Shown here piece after piece: positions 1-7,538 of a DNA stretch of 14,605 nt (positions within the stretch are counted from its first letter, which is position 1; every line of letters begins with the position of its first letter). Made by a program: the position numbers and the translations under genes. A model generated the notes under the pieces. The model was not told the DNA's origin. It was given only the letters and a program-made list of their open reading frames with translations, and searched no databases. This DNA comes from Bacillota bacterium (GTDB lineage: Bacteria > Bacillota > Clostridia > Lachnospirales > Cellulosilyticaceae): assembly GCA_023457875.1 (NCBI GenBank), contig JAEXBC010000413.1, positions 1-14,605 of the forward strand, written 5' to 3'.

Positions 1-667
1 TACCAATAGCCGCTCTGTGCCTTGTACCTAAATCCATGCTAATTTCCATACTATCAGAAAGAGGCAAAAAACATGTTGCAGCAGATATTCTATTATTTTT
101 GATAATCACAGCTCCATCATGAAGTGGTGTGTTCTTTTCAAAAATATTAATGAGCAGTTGACTAGAAATGACAGCGTCTATTTTAATACCTGTTCTCTCC
201 ACATCTTCAAGCTTCATATCTTGCTCTAGAACAATAAGTGCACCGGTCTTGAATTTTGACATATGCACAGATGCTTTAGCAATGGCATCAATCGCATCAT
301 CAGAGAGCCCATCCTCAATTTGATCTGAGCTAGTTAAAAGTCCCTCAAACAATCTGCCCCTACCAATCTGCTCTAAGGCTCTTCTAAGTTCTGGCTGAAA
401 TACAACTAAAATTGCAAAGGTACCTACTGTAATTGCATTAGAAACGACCCACCACAGCGTGTGCAGTTGAAAAATATACGCCACACTTGCTACTGCTAAT
501 ACAATCACAACACCCTTGAATAAAGTCCAAGTTCGTGTATCCTTAATCCATGCAAGGACAATATATATAAGATATGCCACAACAAGAATGTCTATTACAT
601 CCCTAACTCCAATATTGGGGAATCCAAGGTAGGGAATTTTATCAAGTGCCTCTTTTATTCCATCCAC
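1..667 (-). CDS. cdaA: CdaA (DacA) diadenylate cyclase, 3' end cut by window edge
   Basis: This is the membrane diadenylate cyclase that condenses two ATP into the second messenger c-di-AMP, which controls potassium, osmolyte and cell-wall homeostasis in Firmicutes. I translated 222 residues. The N-terminus has three hydrophobic segments (roughly 23-40, 51-66 and 70-90) ending in the family sequence FQPELRRALEQIGRG. The DAC domain follows, with the two catalytic signatures LHDGAVII (DGA at 184-186) and LGTRHRAAIG (RHR at 216-218). The start is GTG, because AAGGAG lies 9 nt upstream and the only nearby ATG is followed at once by a stop. About 50 residues are missing off the left edge. In this phylum cdaR and glmM usually follow; they would lie outside the window. 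It has its own promoter and is insulated from the operon upstream by a terminator. Identification is firm. Confidence 0.96.
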   Translation of the reverse strand, partial: MDGIKEALDKIPYLGFPNIGVRDVIDILVVAYLIYIVLAWIKDTRTWTLFKGVVIVLAVASVAYIFQLHTLWWVVSNAITVGTFAILVVFQPELRRALEQIGRGRLFEGLLTSSDQIEDGLSDDAIDAIAKASVHMSKFKTGALIVLEQDMKLEDVERTGIKIDAVISSQLLINIFEKNTPLHDGAVIIKNNRISAATCFLPLSDSMEISMDLGTRHRAAIG

Positions 668-702
668 TTAGCAAAACTCCTTTTTCATTCATTTTCAAAT
701 TT

Positions 703-731
703 ATTATATCATGTTTCATCAATGGCGTGAA
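703..731 (-). promoter_or_regulatory. Promoter of cdaA (extended -10)
   Basis: On the minus strand a perfect -10, TATAAT (703-708), is preceded by TGA, giving an extended -10. A partial -35, TTCACG (726-731), lies 17 bp away. It leaves a leader of about 30 nt before the GTG at 667 and lies just beyond the terminator of the preceding operon, so cdaA is probably transcribed independently. Confidence 0.7.
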
Positions 732-790
732 TTCAATTTTCATTAAAAAATTCGGTTTATACAATCCATGTTTTGCCACCTTACCAACAT

Positions 791-830
791 AAAAAGGGTA
801 CAAGTTTTTATATTCTCATACTTGTACCCT
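791..830 (-). terminator. Intrinsic terminator of the DUF4015 membrane operon
   Basis: A perfect 11-bp stem (AGGGTACAAGT at 795-805 with ACTTGTACCCT at 820-830) and a 14-nt loop are followed on the minus strand by TTTTTAT. It begins 5 bases after the TAA of the membrane-protein gene. The T tract is on the minus side only. Confidence 0.85.
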
Positions 831-835
831 AGTCA

Positions 836-2062
836 TTATATGCTTGAGTTTTTATCCTTAGACTCCATAATGAGACTGGTATAATCCCTTAACTTACCTT
901 CACTATTGTTTTTTTCACCATAGCCTGTCAAATCGCTCCCGCTCTTTCGTCTATCATTTCTACCTGACATATAGTCCTCTAAGTCGTCATAACGCTTTAC
1001 TGTACTAAAACCTATAGGATTAGTATAATCATGTTCTTCATCAAAAGCGCTTATTCTACTAGGCTGCTTCATGGCATCATAAGGCTTTTGATAGTCATCA
1101 AGCTTATTTCTTGAATTAGCGGTGTAGACATGTTTGACTGTGTTATTAACTGTGTTCATATTAATCTTAGGAACCACCTTGACATAGTAGTAATTGTCAT
1201 TATCCTCAAAAGTTACTACCTCAGCACGCTGATAATCTAGTACAATAGAGAAAAATTGCATTACCACAGCAATCCCACTATAAATGACTGTCCATATAAT
1301 AATACTTAAAATATTTTCACTAAATGAATCTAAAAATAGTATTGCCATTAAAAAGCCTAAAATATTCATTACAGCCCCAACGCCTATTGCGATATAAGCA
1401 GCATAATCAATTGACTGTTTTCTAATCAGGTAAATAACAGAAAACACAATTAAAAAGACCACACTATAGGCAAGCATTTGTTCATTCAATAATAGTGCTT
1501 TATAGTCCATTTGAGTAATATGACTTACCATATCCAATATTTCAGACTTATCTAGACTAGCACTCTGTATAAGACTAGCAAGCTGTGGCATTACAAACCA
1601 TAATCCCACACCTAAAATAATACATACAATGCATATGTAGGATCCAAACAGAGCAGCAACGATTGGCATGGCTAGCTCCATATGAATAGAAAAGGCTATT
1701 AGCGTAACAATAATCAATATACTTTCCTTAGGAAAAAGTCTCATAAACCCAATATAAAGTAGCATGAGCATACAAAATACAATAATCGCCAAAATAGGAT
1801 TCGTAGAAAATATAAATAGAAAAGCAAGAAAGATACTTCCTAATAAAATCCACTGGGCTGATACAAATGTCGCAATAAGTGCCAAAACGAAGGTAGGTAA
1901 CAATCCACTAAATGTACCAGTATAATTGGTAACTATAATAAGCATCCTTAATGCGCTAACCGTAACAATAAACCTTAATAAAGGCAAAAGCATATATTCA
2001 TATTTCTTAAATACACGGATTAAATTCTGTCTTGCTCCAAGTAATGTCTCATTCGATTTCAT
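836..2062 (-). CDS. Polytopic membrane protein of unknown function
   Basis: I do not recognise a named family, and no function should be assigned. The 408-residue product has about nine hydrophobic segments between residues 27 and 275, with a more polar stretch around 165-195. A hydrophilic, probably cytoplasmic tail of about 130 residues (276-408) begins with an acidic-aromatic motif, FEDNDNYYYVKVVPK (285-299). I chose the ATG at 2062 because AGGGGG lies 6 nt upstream; the reading frame stays open 12 codons further but without a better ribosome binding site. It overlaps the end of the preceding gene by 14 nt (ATGAAATCGAATGA carries both start and stop), which suggests translational coupling and a joint role of the two membrane proteins. 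It is the last gene of its operon and is followed by a clear terminator. Confidence 0.8.
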   Translation of the reverse strand: MKSNETLLGARQNLIRVFKKYEYMLLPLLRFIVTVSALRMLIIVTNYTGTFSGLLPTFVLALIATFVSAQWILLGSIFLAFLFIFSTNPILAIIVFCMLMLLYIGFMRLFPKESILIIVTLIAFSIHMELAMPIVAALFGSYICIVCIILGVGLWFVMPQLASLIQSASLDKSEILDMVSHITQMDYKALLLNEQMLAYSVVFLIVFSVIYLIRKQSIDYAAYIAIGVGAVMNILGFLMAILFLDSFSENILSIIIWTVIYSGIAVVMQFFSIVLDYQRAEVVTFEDNDNYYYVKVVPKINMNTVNNTVKHVYTANSRNKLDDYQKPYDAMKQPSRISAFDEEHDYTNPIGFSTVKRYDDLEDYMSGRNDRRKSGSDLTGYGEKNNSEGKLRDYTSLIMESKDKNSSI

Positions 2063-2477
2063 CTTCTTCCCCCTGATCACTATTTTGCTTATCCCCATAA
2101 CTATCTAGTTCCTTCAACAACTTTCTGTACTCAATAAACCTTTGCCTAGACTTATGATATTGACTACCATAAATAGCTGTTGAAATAAAACTATATACAA
2201 TGATAGCAATAAGCCAAGGAAAGAAATAGGGCATAAGATAAAGTTCTATGACTTGCCAAAGTGAAGTTGGAAAGACAAATTGATGTTGCACTTTATTAAG
2301 CATCCCGATTGTTACAAAGAAAAAAGCAATGCAGGTTATACCTAATCTTATCTTAAAGTTATTAATATATATATAATCTTCTACATAATAATCTAGTCTA
2401 GCCTTGTCCTTCTTCATATATTTCTTTTCGTATAAGGCTAATTTTGTCATAAGTATAATCTTATTTTGATCTGTCAA
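2049..2477 (-). CDS. Small two-helix membrane protein of unknown function
   Basis: The 142-residue protein has a basic N-terminal stretch (about 1-44), two hydrophobic segments (about 45-62 and 83-103), and a charged C-terminus ending in a run of acidic residues (GEEDEIE). The start codon is TTG at 2475-2477, with AAGGGTG about 9 nt upstream. The first in-frame ATG, ten codons later, has no ribosome binding site. The gene lies 19 nt after the DUF4015 gene and overlaps the next membrane-protein gene by 14 nt, so the three form one transcript. I recognise no enzymatic motif. A partner or anchor role for the larger membrane protein is only inferred from the coupling. Confidence 0.8.
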   Translation of the reverse strand: MTDQNKIILMTKLALYEKKYMKKDKARLDYYVEDYIYINNFKIRLGITCIAFFFVTIGMLNKVQHQFVFPTSLWQVIELYLMPYFFPWLIAIIVYSFISTAIYGSQYHKSRQRFIEYRKLLKELDSYGDKQNSDQGEEDEIE

Positions 2478-2496
2478 ATCATCACACCCTTTTTAC

Positions 2497-3720
2497 TTAT
2501 TTAAAGCCATCAGTAGTGTAGTTTCCTGCGGCATTCCAGAACAACCATTCATCAAGGCCAGCATCATACGTTGCTTTAATTTGAGCTTTAATATGTTCTG
2601 GACCATATTTTAAGTACGGCTTTAAACTTTTTAATGTAAAGTCTTGTAACCATGGTCTAATAGTAGCTTGGTGGTTACTACTTGTTTCTTCACTAATAAT
2701 GTCTTGTCCAAGATGCATTGTTTTTAATATTATACCATAAGCGTCAAGATGAGGATACGCTATACCAAAAGTTCCCTCGGCATAATGGGAGGGATAAACC
2801 ATTGGACAAATATAGTCTAAATACTGACTCATTTTCTCAAAGTCTTGTCCCACAATGTCAGCATCCAGTTTGCTTAATATGACTGCCCCAAAAACATCGG
2901 CAGAAACGAAGGCACCTTTTTCCTGTAAGTGCTCACAAGCATATTTAGTAAATGCCGTAATAATTTCTCTTTTTGAGAGCTGCTCATCTAAAATCACCTT
3001 ATCTGAGCTCATGGATTCATGAAAACGGATATAATCAAATTGAATTTCTTTAAATCCCAAAGCAACTGCCTCGTCACTAATTTCCAATAAATACTCCCAA
3101 TTTTTTTGATTATATGGATCTAACCAAGTATCCTTTGTACTTGTTTCATATACTTGCCCATTTAAACTTTTTATCGCTCGCTCTGGATACTTTTTCGGAA
3201 TCACATTATCCTTAAAAGCAACCACCCTAGCGATTGGGTATATACCCTCTTCATACAGCCTATTCATCATATGATTCATATCTGTAATAGGTGGCTTTTC
3301 TAAAACTGCACCTGCCTCTATAGCTGTTTGATTAGCTGTATTAAAGGTCAAGCATCCCTGATCGTTTTTTATATCTATCACAAAGGCATTAATCCCCGAC
3401 TCTTTTGCAAGTTTAATATAGCGCTCATATTCATGGATTTTACTTGAAGGAATATAAATCCCCCTAACCCTCTCCATGTGATCAAACAAGTGATAGTTAA
3501 TGCTTGATTCCCCTAAGTAGACAGATTCTATGTATTTGCCTGCCTTATTGAAAAAAGGCAACCTAAAAGCAAGCTTCTCACCCAAATTACTAGTCACAAC
3601 AAAAATAATACTTCCAATAATGCCAGCCAAGATAGCGACTATTGCCATTATCCTTTTTCTCTTTCTTGCACGCTGGTAGTGAAAAAAGCTATTTACTGGA
3701 TATACCTTATATTTTTTCAT
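2497..3720 (-). CDS. Membrane-anchored DUF4015 putative glycosyl hydrolase
   Basis: The 407-residue protein matches the DUF4015 (putative glycosyl hydrolase, TIM-barrel) family. A basic N-terminus (HYQRARKRKR) precedes one hydrophobic anchor at about 24-44, so the catalytic part should lie outside the membrane. Barrel-strand motifs are visible in order: GIYIPSS (87-93), FVIDIKND (113-120), TWLDPYN (198-204), QFDYIRFHE (227-235), SADVFG (273-278), MVYPSHYAEGTFG (307-319) and WLFWNA (392-397). The conserved acidic residues in IDIKND, FDYIRF and SADVFG are the likely active-site candidates by analogy. The substrate is not known; a cell-wall or surface glycan is only a guess. The start is the ATG at 3720: AGGGGTG lies 8 nt upstream, and a promoter at 3749-3757 excludes the longer open frame. 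It is the first gene of a three-gene operon. Confidence 0.88.
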   Translation of the reverse strand: MKKYKVYPVNSFFHYQRARKRKRIMAIVAILAGIIGSIIFVVTSNLGEKLAFRLPFFNKAGKYIESVYLGESSINYHLFDHMERVRGIYIPSSKIHEYERYIKLAKESGINAFVIDIKNDQGCLTFNTANQTAIEAGAVLEKPPITDMNHMMNRLYEEGIYPIARVVAFKDNVIPKKYPERAIKSLNGQVYETSTKDTWLDPYNQKNWEYLLEISDEAVALGFKEIQFDYIRFHESMSSDKVILDEQLSKREIITAFTKYACEHLQEKGAFVSADVFGAVILSKLDADIVGQDFEKMSQYLDYICPMVYPSHYAEGTFGIAYPHLDAYGIILKTMHLGQDIISEETSSNHQATIRPWLQDFTLKSLKPYLKYGPEHIKAQIKATYDAGLDEWLFWNAAGNYTTDGFK

Positions 3721-3748
3721 ATTTTTAGCACCCCTATATACCCTTATC

Positions 3749-3757
3749 ATTATACCA
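3749..3757 (-). promoter_or_regulatory. Extended -10 promoter of the DUF4015 operon
   Basis: On the minus strand TGG-TATAAT (TATAAT at 3749-3754, TG at 3756-3757) forms an extended -10. No good -35 is visible at 16-18 bp. The predicted start would give a short leader of about 20 nt before the ATG at 3720. Confidence 0.55.
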
Positions 3758-4041
3758 TACGTCACTTTTAATTGACTTTATTCAATTTGACTAATATTTA
3801 TATAAATTATAGTTAGATTTTAAATATTCCACTAGAAGAATATTAGAATTCTATCTACTTTGATAATGCTATTGTATGCATCATGCCTATTTCATTAGAC
3901 AAGCCTACCTATTCCACAATAGCACTTCTTCATTAATATTCGAAAAAAAATATTTTTAAATATTAAGAATTTATACTTAAGTATAACATTAAGTTGATTT
4001 TACGAAAAGATTCATTTTAACAATATCAAAACGTCGAGATT
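3758..4041. other. Gene-free AT-rich gap with inverted repeats
   Basis: No open frame with a ribosome binding site was found on either strand. The gap holds a 9-bp perfect inverted repeat (TGCTATTGT 3867-3875 with ACAATAGCA 3916-3924, 40-nt loop), an AATATTT/AAATATT pair (3949-3964), and a perfect 16-bp palindrome TTATACTTAAGTATAA (3971-3986). These could be regulatory sites or an RNA structure, or chance in AT-rich DNA. Confidence 0.5.
3867..3924. repeat. 9-bp perfect inverted repeat, possible RNA stem
   Basis: TGCTATTGT (3867-3875) and ACAATAGCA (3916-3924) are exact reverse complements enclosing 40 nt. The loop is less AT-rich than its surroundings and contains short sub-palindromes such as GCATCATGC. 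No T tract follows on either strand, so it is not an ordinary terminator. No known RNA family is recognised. Confidence 0.35.
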
Positions 4042-4072
4042 AAAAAAGCAACCGAGAAATTTTCTCGATTGC
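4042..4072 (-). terminator. Intrinsic terminator behind the chemoreceptor fragment
   Basis: On the minus strand GCAATCGAGAA pairs with TTCTCGGTTGC (one G-T wobble) around a short loop and is followed by TTTTTTAA. It lies about 37 nt after the stop codon of the chemoreceptor-domain gene and closes the transcription unit that starts at the deoR promoter. Confidence 0.9.
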
Positions 4073-4108
4073 CTCTGGGTAAAAATAAGTACGCTTTATA
4101 TAAAGTGC

Positions 4109-5044
4109 TTAAGCCTTATTAATTGAATCCTTAAGTGCTACTGACATATTATAAAGATTTTCTGAAATAGAATTTATTTCTTCTAAGGATGCACTTTGCT
4201 CTTCTGAAGCGGCAGCTACATCCTGAGATGCTTTAGAAATGGTTTCTGAAATTTGTTTTGTTTCACTAATTGATGAGACCACATTTTGAGAATCAAGATA
4301 AATATGATTCACATTTTCGGTCACAGCATTTGAATAGTTTGTAATTTCATTAACTGAAGAAAGTATTTTGCCAAAAATTTCACCTGCTGATGTCACAATA
4401 CTAATACCTTCCTCAACTGAAGTATTACTTTCACTTGTAATAGCTACTGCGTTGTCAATTTCACTTTGAACTTCACTGATTAAATCATTAATTTTAATAA
4501 TCGCATTCTTGGATTGCTCAGCTAAGTTTCGAATTTCTGTTGCCACCACCGAAAAGCCTTTGCCTGCTTCACCTGCCCTTGCAGCTTCAATTGAAGCATT
4601 AAGCGCTAGTAGATTGGTCTGTTCCACAATAGAATTAATCATTGCCGTAATCTGACCAATTTCAGTAGATTTTTTTCCTAATAAGTTAATTTCAGAACTA
4701 AGCTTAGTAGAATTCTTATTAATAATTTCGATTTGTTCTATAGCAGAGGTGATAACCGCATTGCCATCATTGGTCATATCATAACACTTCTTGGCATATT
4801 CAGAAACAGTTGAAATACGCTCTGTTGTATTCATTAACTGATTGGAAATATCACTAATCACATGGTAAGCCTCTGTTGTTAAATCACGCTGAAGAGATGT
4901 ACTTTCCGCAATGTCTATAATCGAAGTCATGGTATGCTCTGCCGCTTTATTTGCTTCACTTATACCAGTGCTTAAGTTCTTTGCCACATCATGAAGATTT
5001 TCTGAACTATCAGTAAGATTACGAATAGATTTATTTAAAGGCAC
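4109..5044 (-). pseudogene. Methyl-accepting chemotaxis protein signalling domain, probably 5'-truncated
   Basis: The 311-codon frame is almost entirely an MCP cytoplasmic signalling coiled coil. The conserved hairpin tip that contacts CheA/CheW is intact (residues 140-178, including [21 protein letters not shown] and EIRNLAEQS), flanked by long heptad-type helices. There is no sensor domain, transmembrane segment or HAMP. The only early start is a GTG (5042-5044) directly after an in-frame TGA. That GTG lies in the 3' arm of a perfect hairpin and has no free ribosome binding site; later ATGs also lack one. The first residues (PLNKSIRNL) look like the exit of a HAMP or linker. I infer that a deletion removed the 5' part and joined the rest to the end of the permease operon. 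The alternative is a soluble sensor-less receptor translated from readthrough. The domain assignment is firm; pseudogene status is a judgement. Confidence 0.72.
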
Positions 5045-5068
5045 TCAATGGATTTCCATTGAGTGCCT
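5039..5068 (-). terminator. Perfect hairpin behind the GntP permease; terminator with a poor T tract
   Basis: A perfect 13-bp stem (5039-5051 with 5056-5068) and a 4-nt loop start about 20 nt after the permease stop. The minus strand continues CCTTTAAATAAATC, so the T tract is only three bases. It may be a leaky terminator, a 3'-end stabilising stem, or a terminator whose T tract was replaced when the chemoreceptor fragment was joined here. Confidence 0.6.
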
Positions 5069-5088
5069 CTCTAAACGTTAATACTATT

Positions 5089-6468
5089 TTACATAAAGAT
5101 GTTTAATATTAATAATACTACTAGTCCAACTGCCCAGGCAATGGTGGTTGTAACAGACCATACTCTAATCTGTTCTTTTGTCTCCGTAACACCACTTAGA
5201 CGGTTAACAACCCAATAAAAACTATCATTAAAGTAAGAGAAGAACAAAGAACCGATACAAGCTGCAAAAGCACCAAGTAACATATTTCCACCTGCAGCTT
5301 CAACGATTGGAGCAGTAATACCTGCTGCTGTAATCATTGCTACTGTTCCAGAACCCTGAACAAAACGTACAAGAGTTGCAATAATAAATGGTAATAGGAT
5401 CACTGGAATTGGTGTTGCAGCAATGGCATTTGCAATATAATCACCAACACCTGCTGATTTTAATACCTGACCCAGTGCGCCACCACCACCAGTAACAAAG
5501 ATAATGATACCTGCTGATTTCATACTGTCTTCTAGTTGGCCAATAACATATTTTCTATCTTTGTCTCTTGTTAAGGTGTAAATTGATATTAATAAACCAA
5601 TACCTACAGCAACAATAGGTTTTCCAAGGAAAATAAGTATTTCATAGAATCCAGTTGTTAGTTTTAATGCTGATAAAACAGTATTTGATAGAATTAAAAT
5701 AATAGGAAGAATAATTGGTAAAAAGGCTAAGAATGCAGAAGGAAGATTTCGGTCCTTCTCATCAGATACCACATCATAAATAGGTTGTTGATAAGAAGGT
5801 CTTTCCCATCCATCACCTGCTTCATTAGGTAACTGATAGATTTTTTTACCAATATATTTGCTATATAACATAACTGCTATTGCCATTGGCAAAGCAATAA
5901 CAATTCCTAAAAGTATAAACTGTCCAACATCCACATTAAAGGTTCCTGCAACTCCAAGAGGACCAGGTGTAGGTGGTACTAAGGAGTGGGTAATAACGAG
6001 TCCACCTGCTAACGCAACGGAGAGTCCTGTAATAGATTTCTTTGTTCTTCTGGATAATGCTTTTGCAAGAGGTGATAGAATAACAAAACCTGAGTCACAG
6101 AAAATAGGAATGGATACCAAAAAACCTGTTAGTGTAAGGGCTGCCTCTTCTTTTCCTTTACCAAAGAGCTTAAGGAAGGTACGCGCCATTCGCTCGGCAG
6201 CACCTGATAATTCAAACATCTGTCCCATCATAATACCTAGTCCAATAATAATACCTATGCTGCCAAGTGTTCCACCAAATCCCGTGGTGATTGCATCCAC
6301 TGTTGCACCAGTTCCAAGTCCACCAATCACACCTACTGTAATTGCAGCTATAAGAAGGGCTACAAATACGTGAATTTTTGTCTTTAAAATTAAAAAGATA
6401 AGTACTGCTAAACCAATTCCAAGACCAATAAGCATTTGACTTCCTGATACTGTTACTTCTGGATTCAT
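5089..6468 (-). CDS. GntP-family sugar-acid permease
   Basis: The 459-residue protein has the length and 12-14 hydrophobic helices usual for the gluconate:H+ symporter (GntP) family in the cytoplasmic membrane. It carries family signatures: GLGIMMGQMFELSGAAERMA, the IFCDSGFVIL segment, HSLVPPTPGPLGVAGTF, and the late FVQGSGTVAMITAAG and FSYFNDSFYWVV stretches. Family members import gluconate and related sugar acids. Here it follows a sugar-acid kinase and PdxA2, so the likely substrate is D-threonate or D-erythronate, by context only. The ATG at 6468 is preceded by AAGGGGG about 9 nt away, and the gap to pdxA2 is 27 nt. It is the last intact gene of the operon. Confidence 0.93.
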   Translation of the reverse strand: MNPEVTVSGSQMLIGLGIGLAVLIFLILKTKIHVFVALLIAAITVGVIGGLGTGATVDAITTGFGGTLGSIGIIIGLGIMMGQMFELSGAAERMARTFLKLFGKGKEEAALTLTGFLVSIPIFCDSGFVILSPLAKALSRRTKKSITGLSVALAGGLVITHSLVPPTPGPLGVAGTFNVDVGQFILLGIVIALPMAIAVMLYSKYIGKKIYQLPNEAGDGWERPSYQQPIYDVVSDEKDRNLPSAFLAFLPIILPIILILSNTVLSALKLTTGFYEILIFLGKPIVAVGIGLLISIYTLTRDKDRKYVIGQLEDSMKSAGIIIFVTGGGGALGQVLKSAGVGDYIANAIAATPIPVILLPFIIATLVRFVQGSGTVAMITAAGITAPIVEAAGGNMLLGAFAACIGSLFFSYFNDSFYWVVNRLSGVTETKEQIRVWSVTTTIAWAVGLVVLLILNIFM

Positions 6469-6495
6469 AATGATCCGCCCCCTTAAAATGAATAC

Positions 6496-7491
6496 CTATT
6501 TTATGAAATTTGCTGAATACTTGGCTCCTAAAAGGATTGCCTCTACCATACTTACTTCACTTGCAATGCCTTTTCCTGCGATATCTAGCGCTGTTCCGTG
6601 GTCCACGGAAGTTCTAAGAATGGGCATACCTCCTGTAATGGCTATTGTTCTTTCAAAATCTAAGGTCTTTGTAGCAATATGCCCTTGATCATGATATAGA
6701 GATAATACGCTGTTATAACGCCCTTGTAGTGCAAGGTGAAAAACAGAATCTGCACCGATTGGTCCTACCACATCGTATCCCTCTGCTATCAGTTCTTCAA
6801 CCGCAGGCGTAACATGATTTACTTCTTCATCACCAAATAAGCCATGTTCTCCACTATGTGGATTTAGACCTGCAATTGCCATTGTCCCTTCACTTACCCC
6901 CAGTTTATCCAGTACCTCCTTACATCTTTTGACATAATCTTTAATTCTTTCTTTTGTAATCAAATCGCAGGCTTTACGAAGTGATACATGCCTTGTGAGG
7001 AAAAAAACTCTCATGCCATGAACTTCAAACATAGTCAAGGGATCCTTTGTATTGGTTAAAGCACCAAATATCTCTGTGTGCCCAATAAAATTAATGTTGC
7101 CTGCCTTTAAGGATTCCTTATTAATCGGCGTAGTTGATACAGCAGCTACTTCTTTGTTATTGGCAAGTTCAATACTTTTTGCGATATATTCGTAAGCTGC
7201 CCTCCCGCACATACCGCTAACCTCACCAATCTTAAATGTGTTCATATCCACATTATTAAGGTCAATGAGATTAAGAACACCTTCTGAATAATCGCCCTCA
7301 CTCACTTTGTCTATTACCTTCACCTGAAGGCTTACACCAGCAAATTTTATGGCGTCCTCGATTACTTTCCTATCACCTACCACTACGCAAGCCGCTGCAC
7401 TTTGTACGTCCTTATTGGCTAATGATTTAACAACGATTTCAGGGCCTATTCCAGCTGGATCACCCATTGGTATTGCTATAAATGGCTTCAT
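6496..7491 (-). CDS. pdxA2: PdxA2: 4-phospho-D-threonate (or -erythronate) 3-dehydrogenase
   Basis: The 331-residue protein belongs to the PdxA family of NAD-dependent dehydrogenases. It begins with the hallmark [10 protein letters not shown] (10-19). The three histidines that bind the divalent metal in PdxA are present in their usual contexts: H168 (LTRHVSL), H212 (NPHSGEHG) and H267 (YHDQGH), and H138 sits in GHTE. Classical PdxA works in pyridoxal phosphate synthesis. PdxA2 paralogues beside a DUF1537 kinase instead oxidise the 4-phosphorylated four-carbon acid at C3, and decarboxylation yields dihydroxyacetone phosphate. Context strongly favours PdxA2, since no other vitamin B6 gene is near. 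GGAG lies 8 nt before the ATG. The gene sits 47 nt after the kinase gene and 27 nt before the permease gene. Whether the substrate is the threo or erythro form cannot be read from the sequence. Confidence 0.9.
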   Translation of the reverse strand: MKPFIAIPMGDPAGIGPEIVVKSLANKDVQSAAACVVVGDRKVIEDAIKFAGVSLQVKVIDKVSEGDYSEGVLNLIDLNNVDMNTFKIGEVSGMCGRAAYEYIAKSIELANNKEVAAVSTTPINKESLKAGNINFIGHTEIFGALTNTKDPLTMFEVHGMRVFFLTRHVSLRKACDLITKERIKDYVKRCKEVLDKLGVSEGTMAIAGLNPHSGEHGLFGDEEVNHVTPAVEELIAEGYDVVGPIGADSVFHLALQGRYNSVLSLYHDQGHIATKTLDFERTIAITGGMPILRTSVDHGTALDIAGKGIASEVSMVEAILLGAKYSANFIK

Positions 7492-7538
7492 ATCATCATC
7501 TCCATTCTCGTAAAATAAAAGCTATACTATATGCCTTC

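Noticed and set aside
1926..2108. 60-codon plus-strand open frame antisense to the membrane-protein genes
   Set aside because: Overlaps two supported minus-strand genes and mirrors their hydrophobic codons; no independent evidence.
3721..3765. N-terminal extension of the DUF4015 gene to 3765
   Set aside because: An extended -10 promoter lies at 3749-3757 inside this extension, and the ATG at 3720 has a good ribosome binding site.
5858..6373. 171-codon plus-strand open frame inside the permease gene
   Set aside because: It lies fully antisense to the well-supported GntP gene, is low complexity (proline, isoleucine and valine rich) and has no ribosome binding site; it is a shadow frame.
6470..6688. 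Short plus-strand open frame across the end of pdxA2
   Set aside because: Antisense to pdxA2 and without recognisable protein features.
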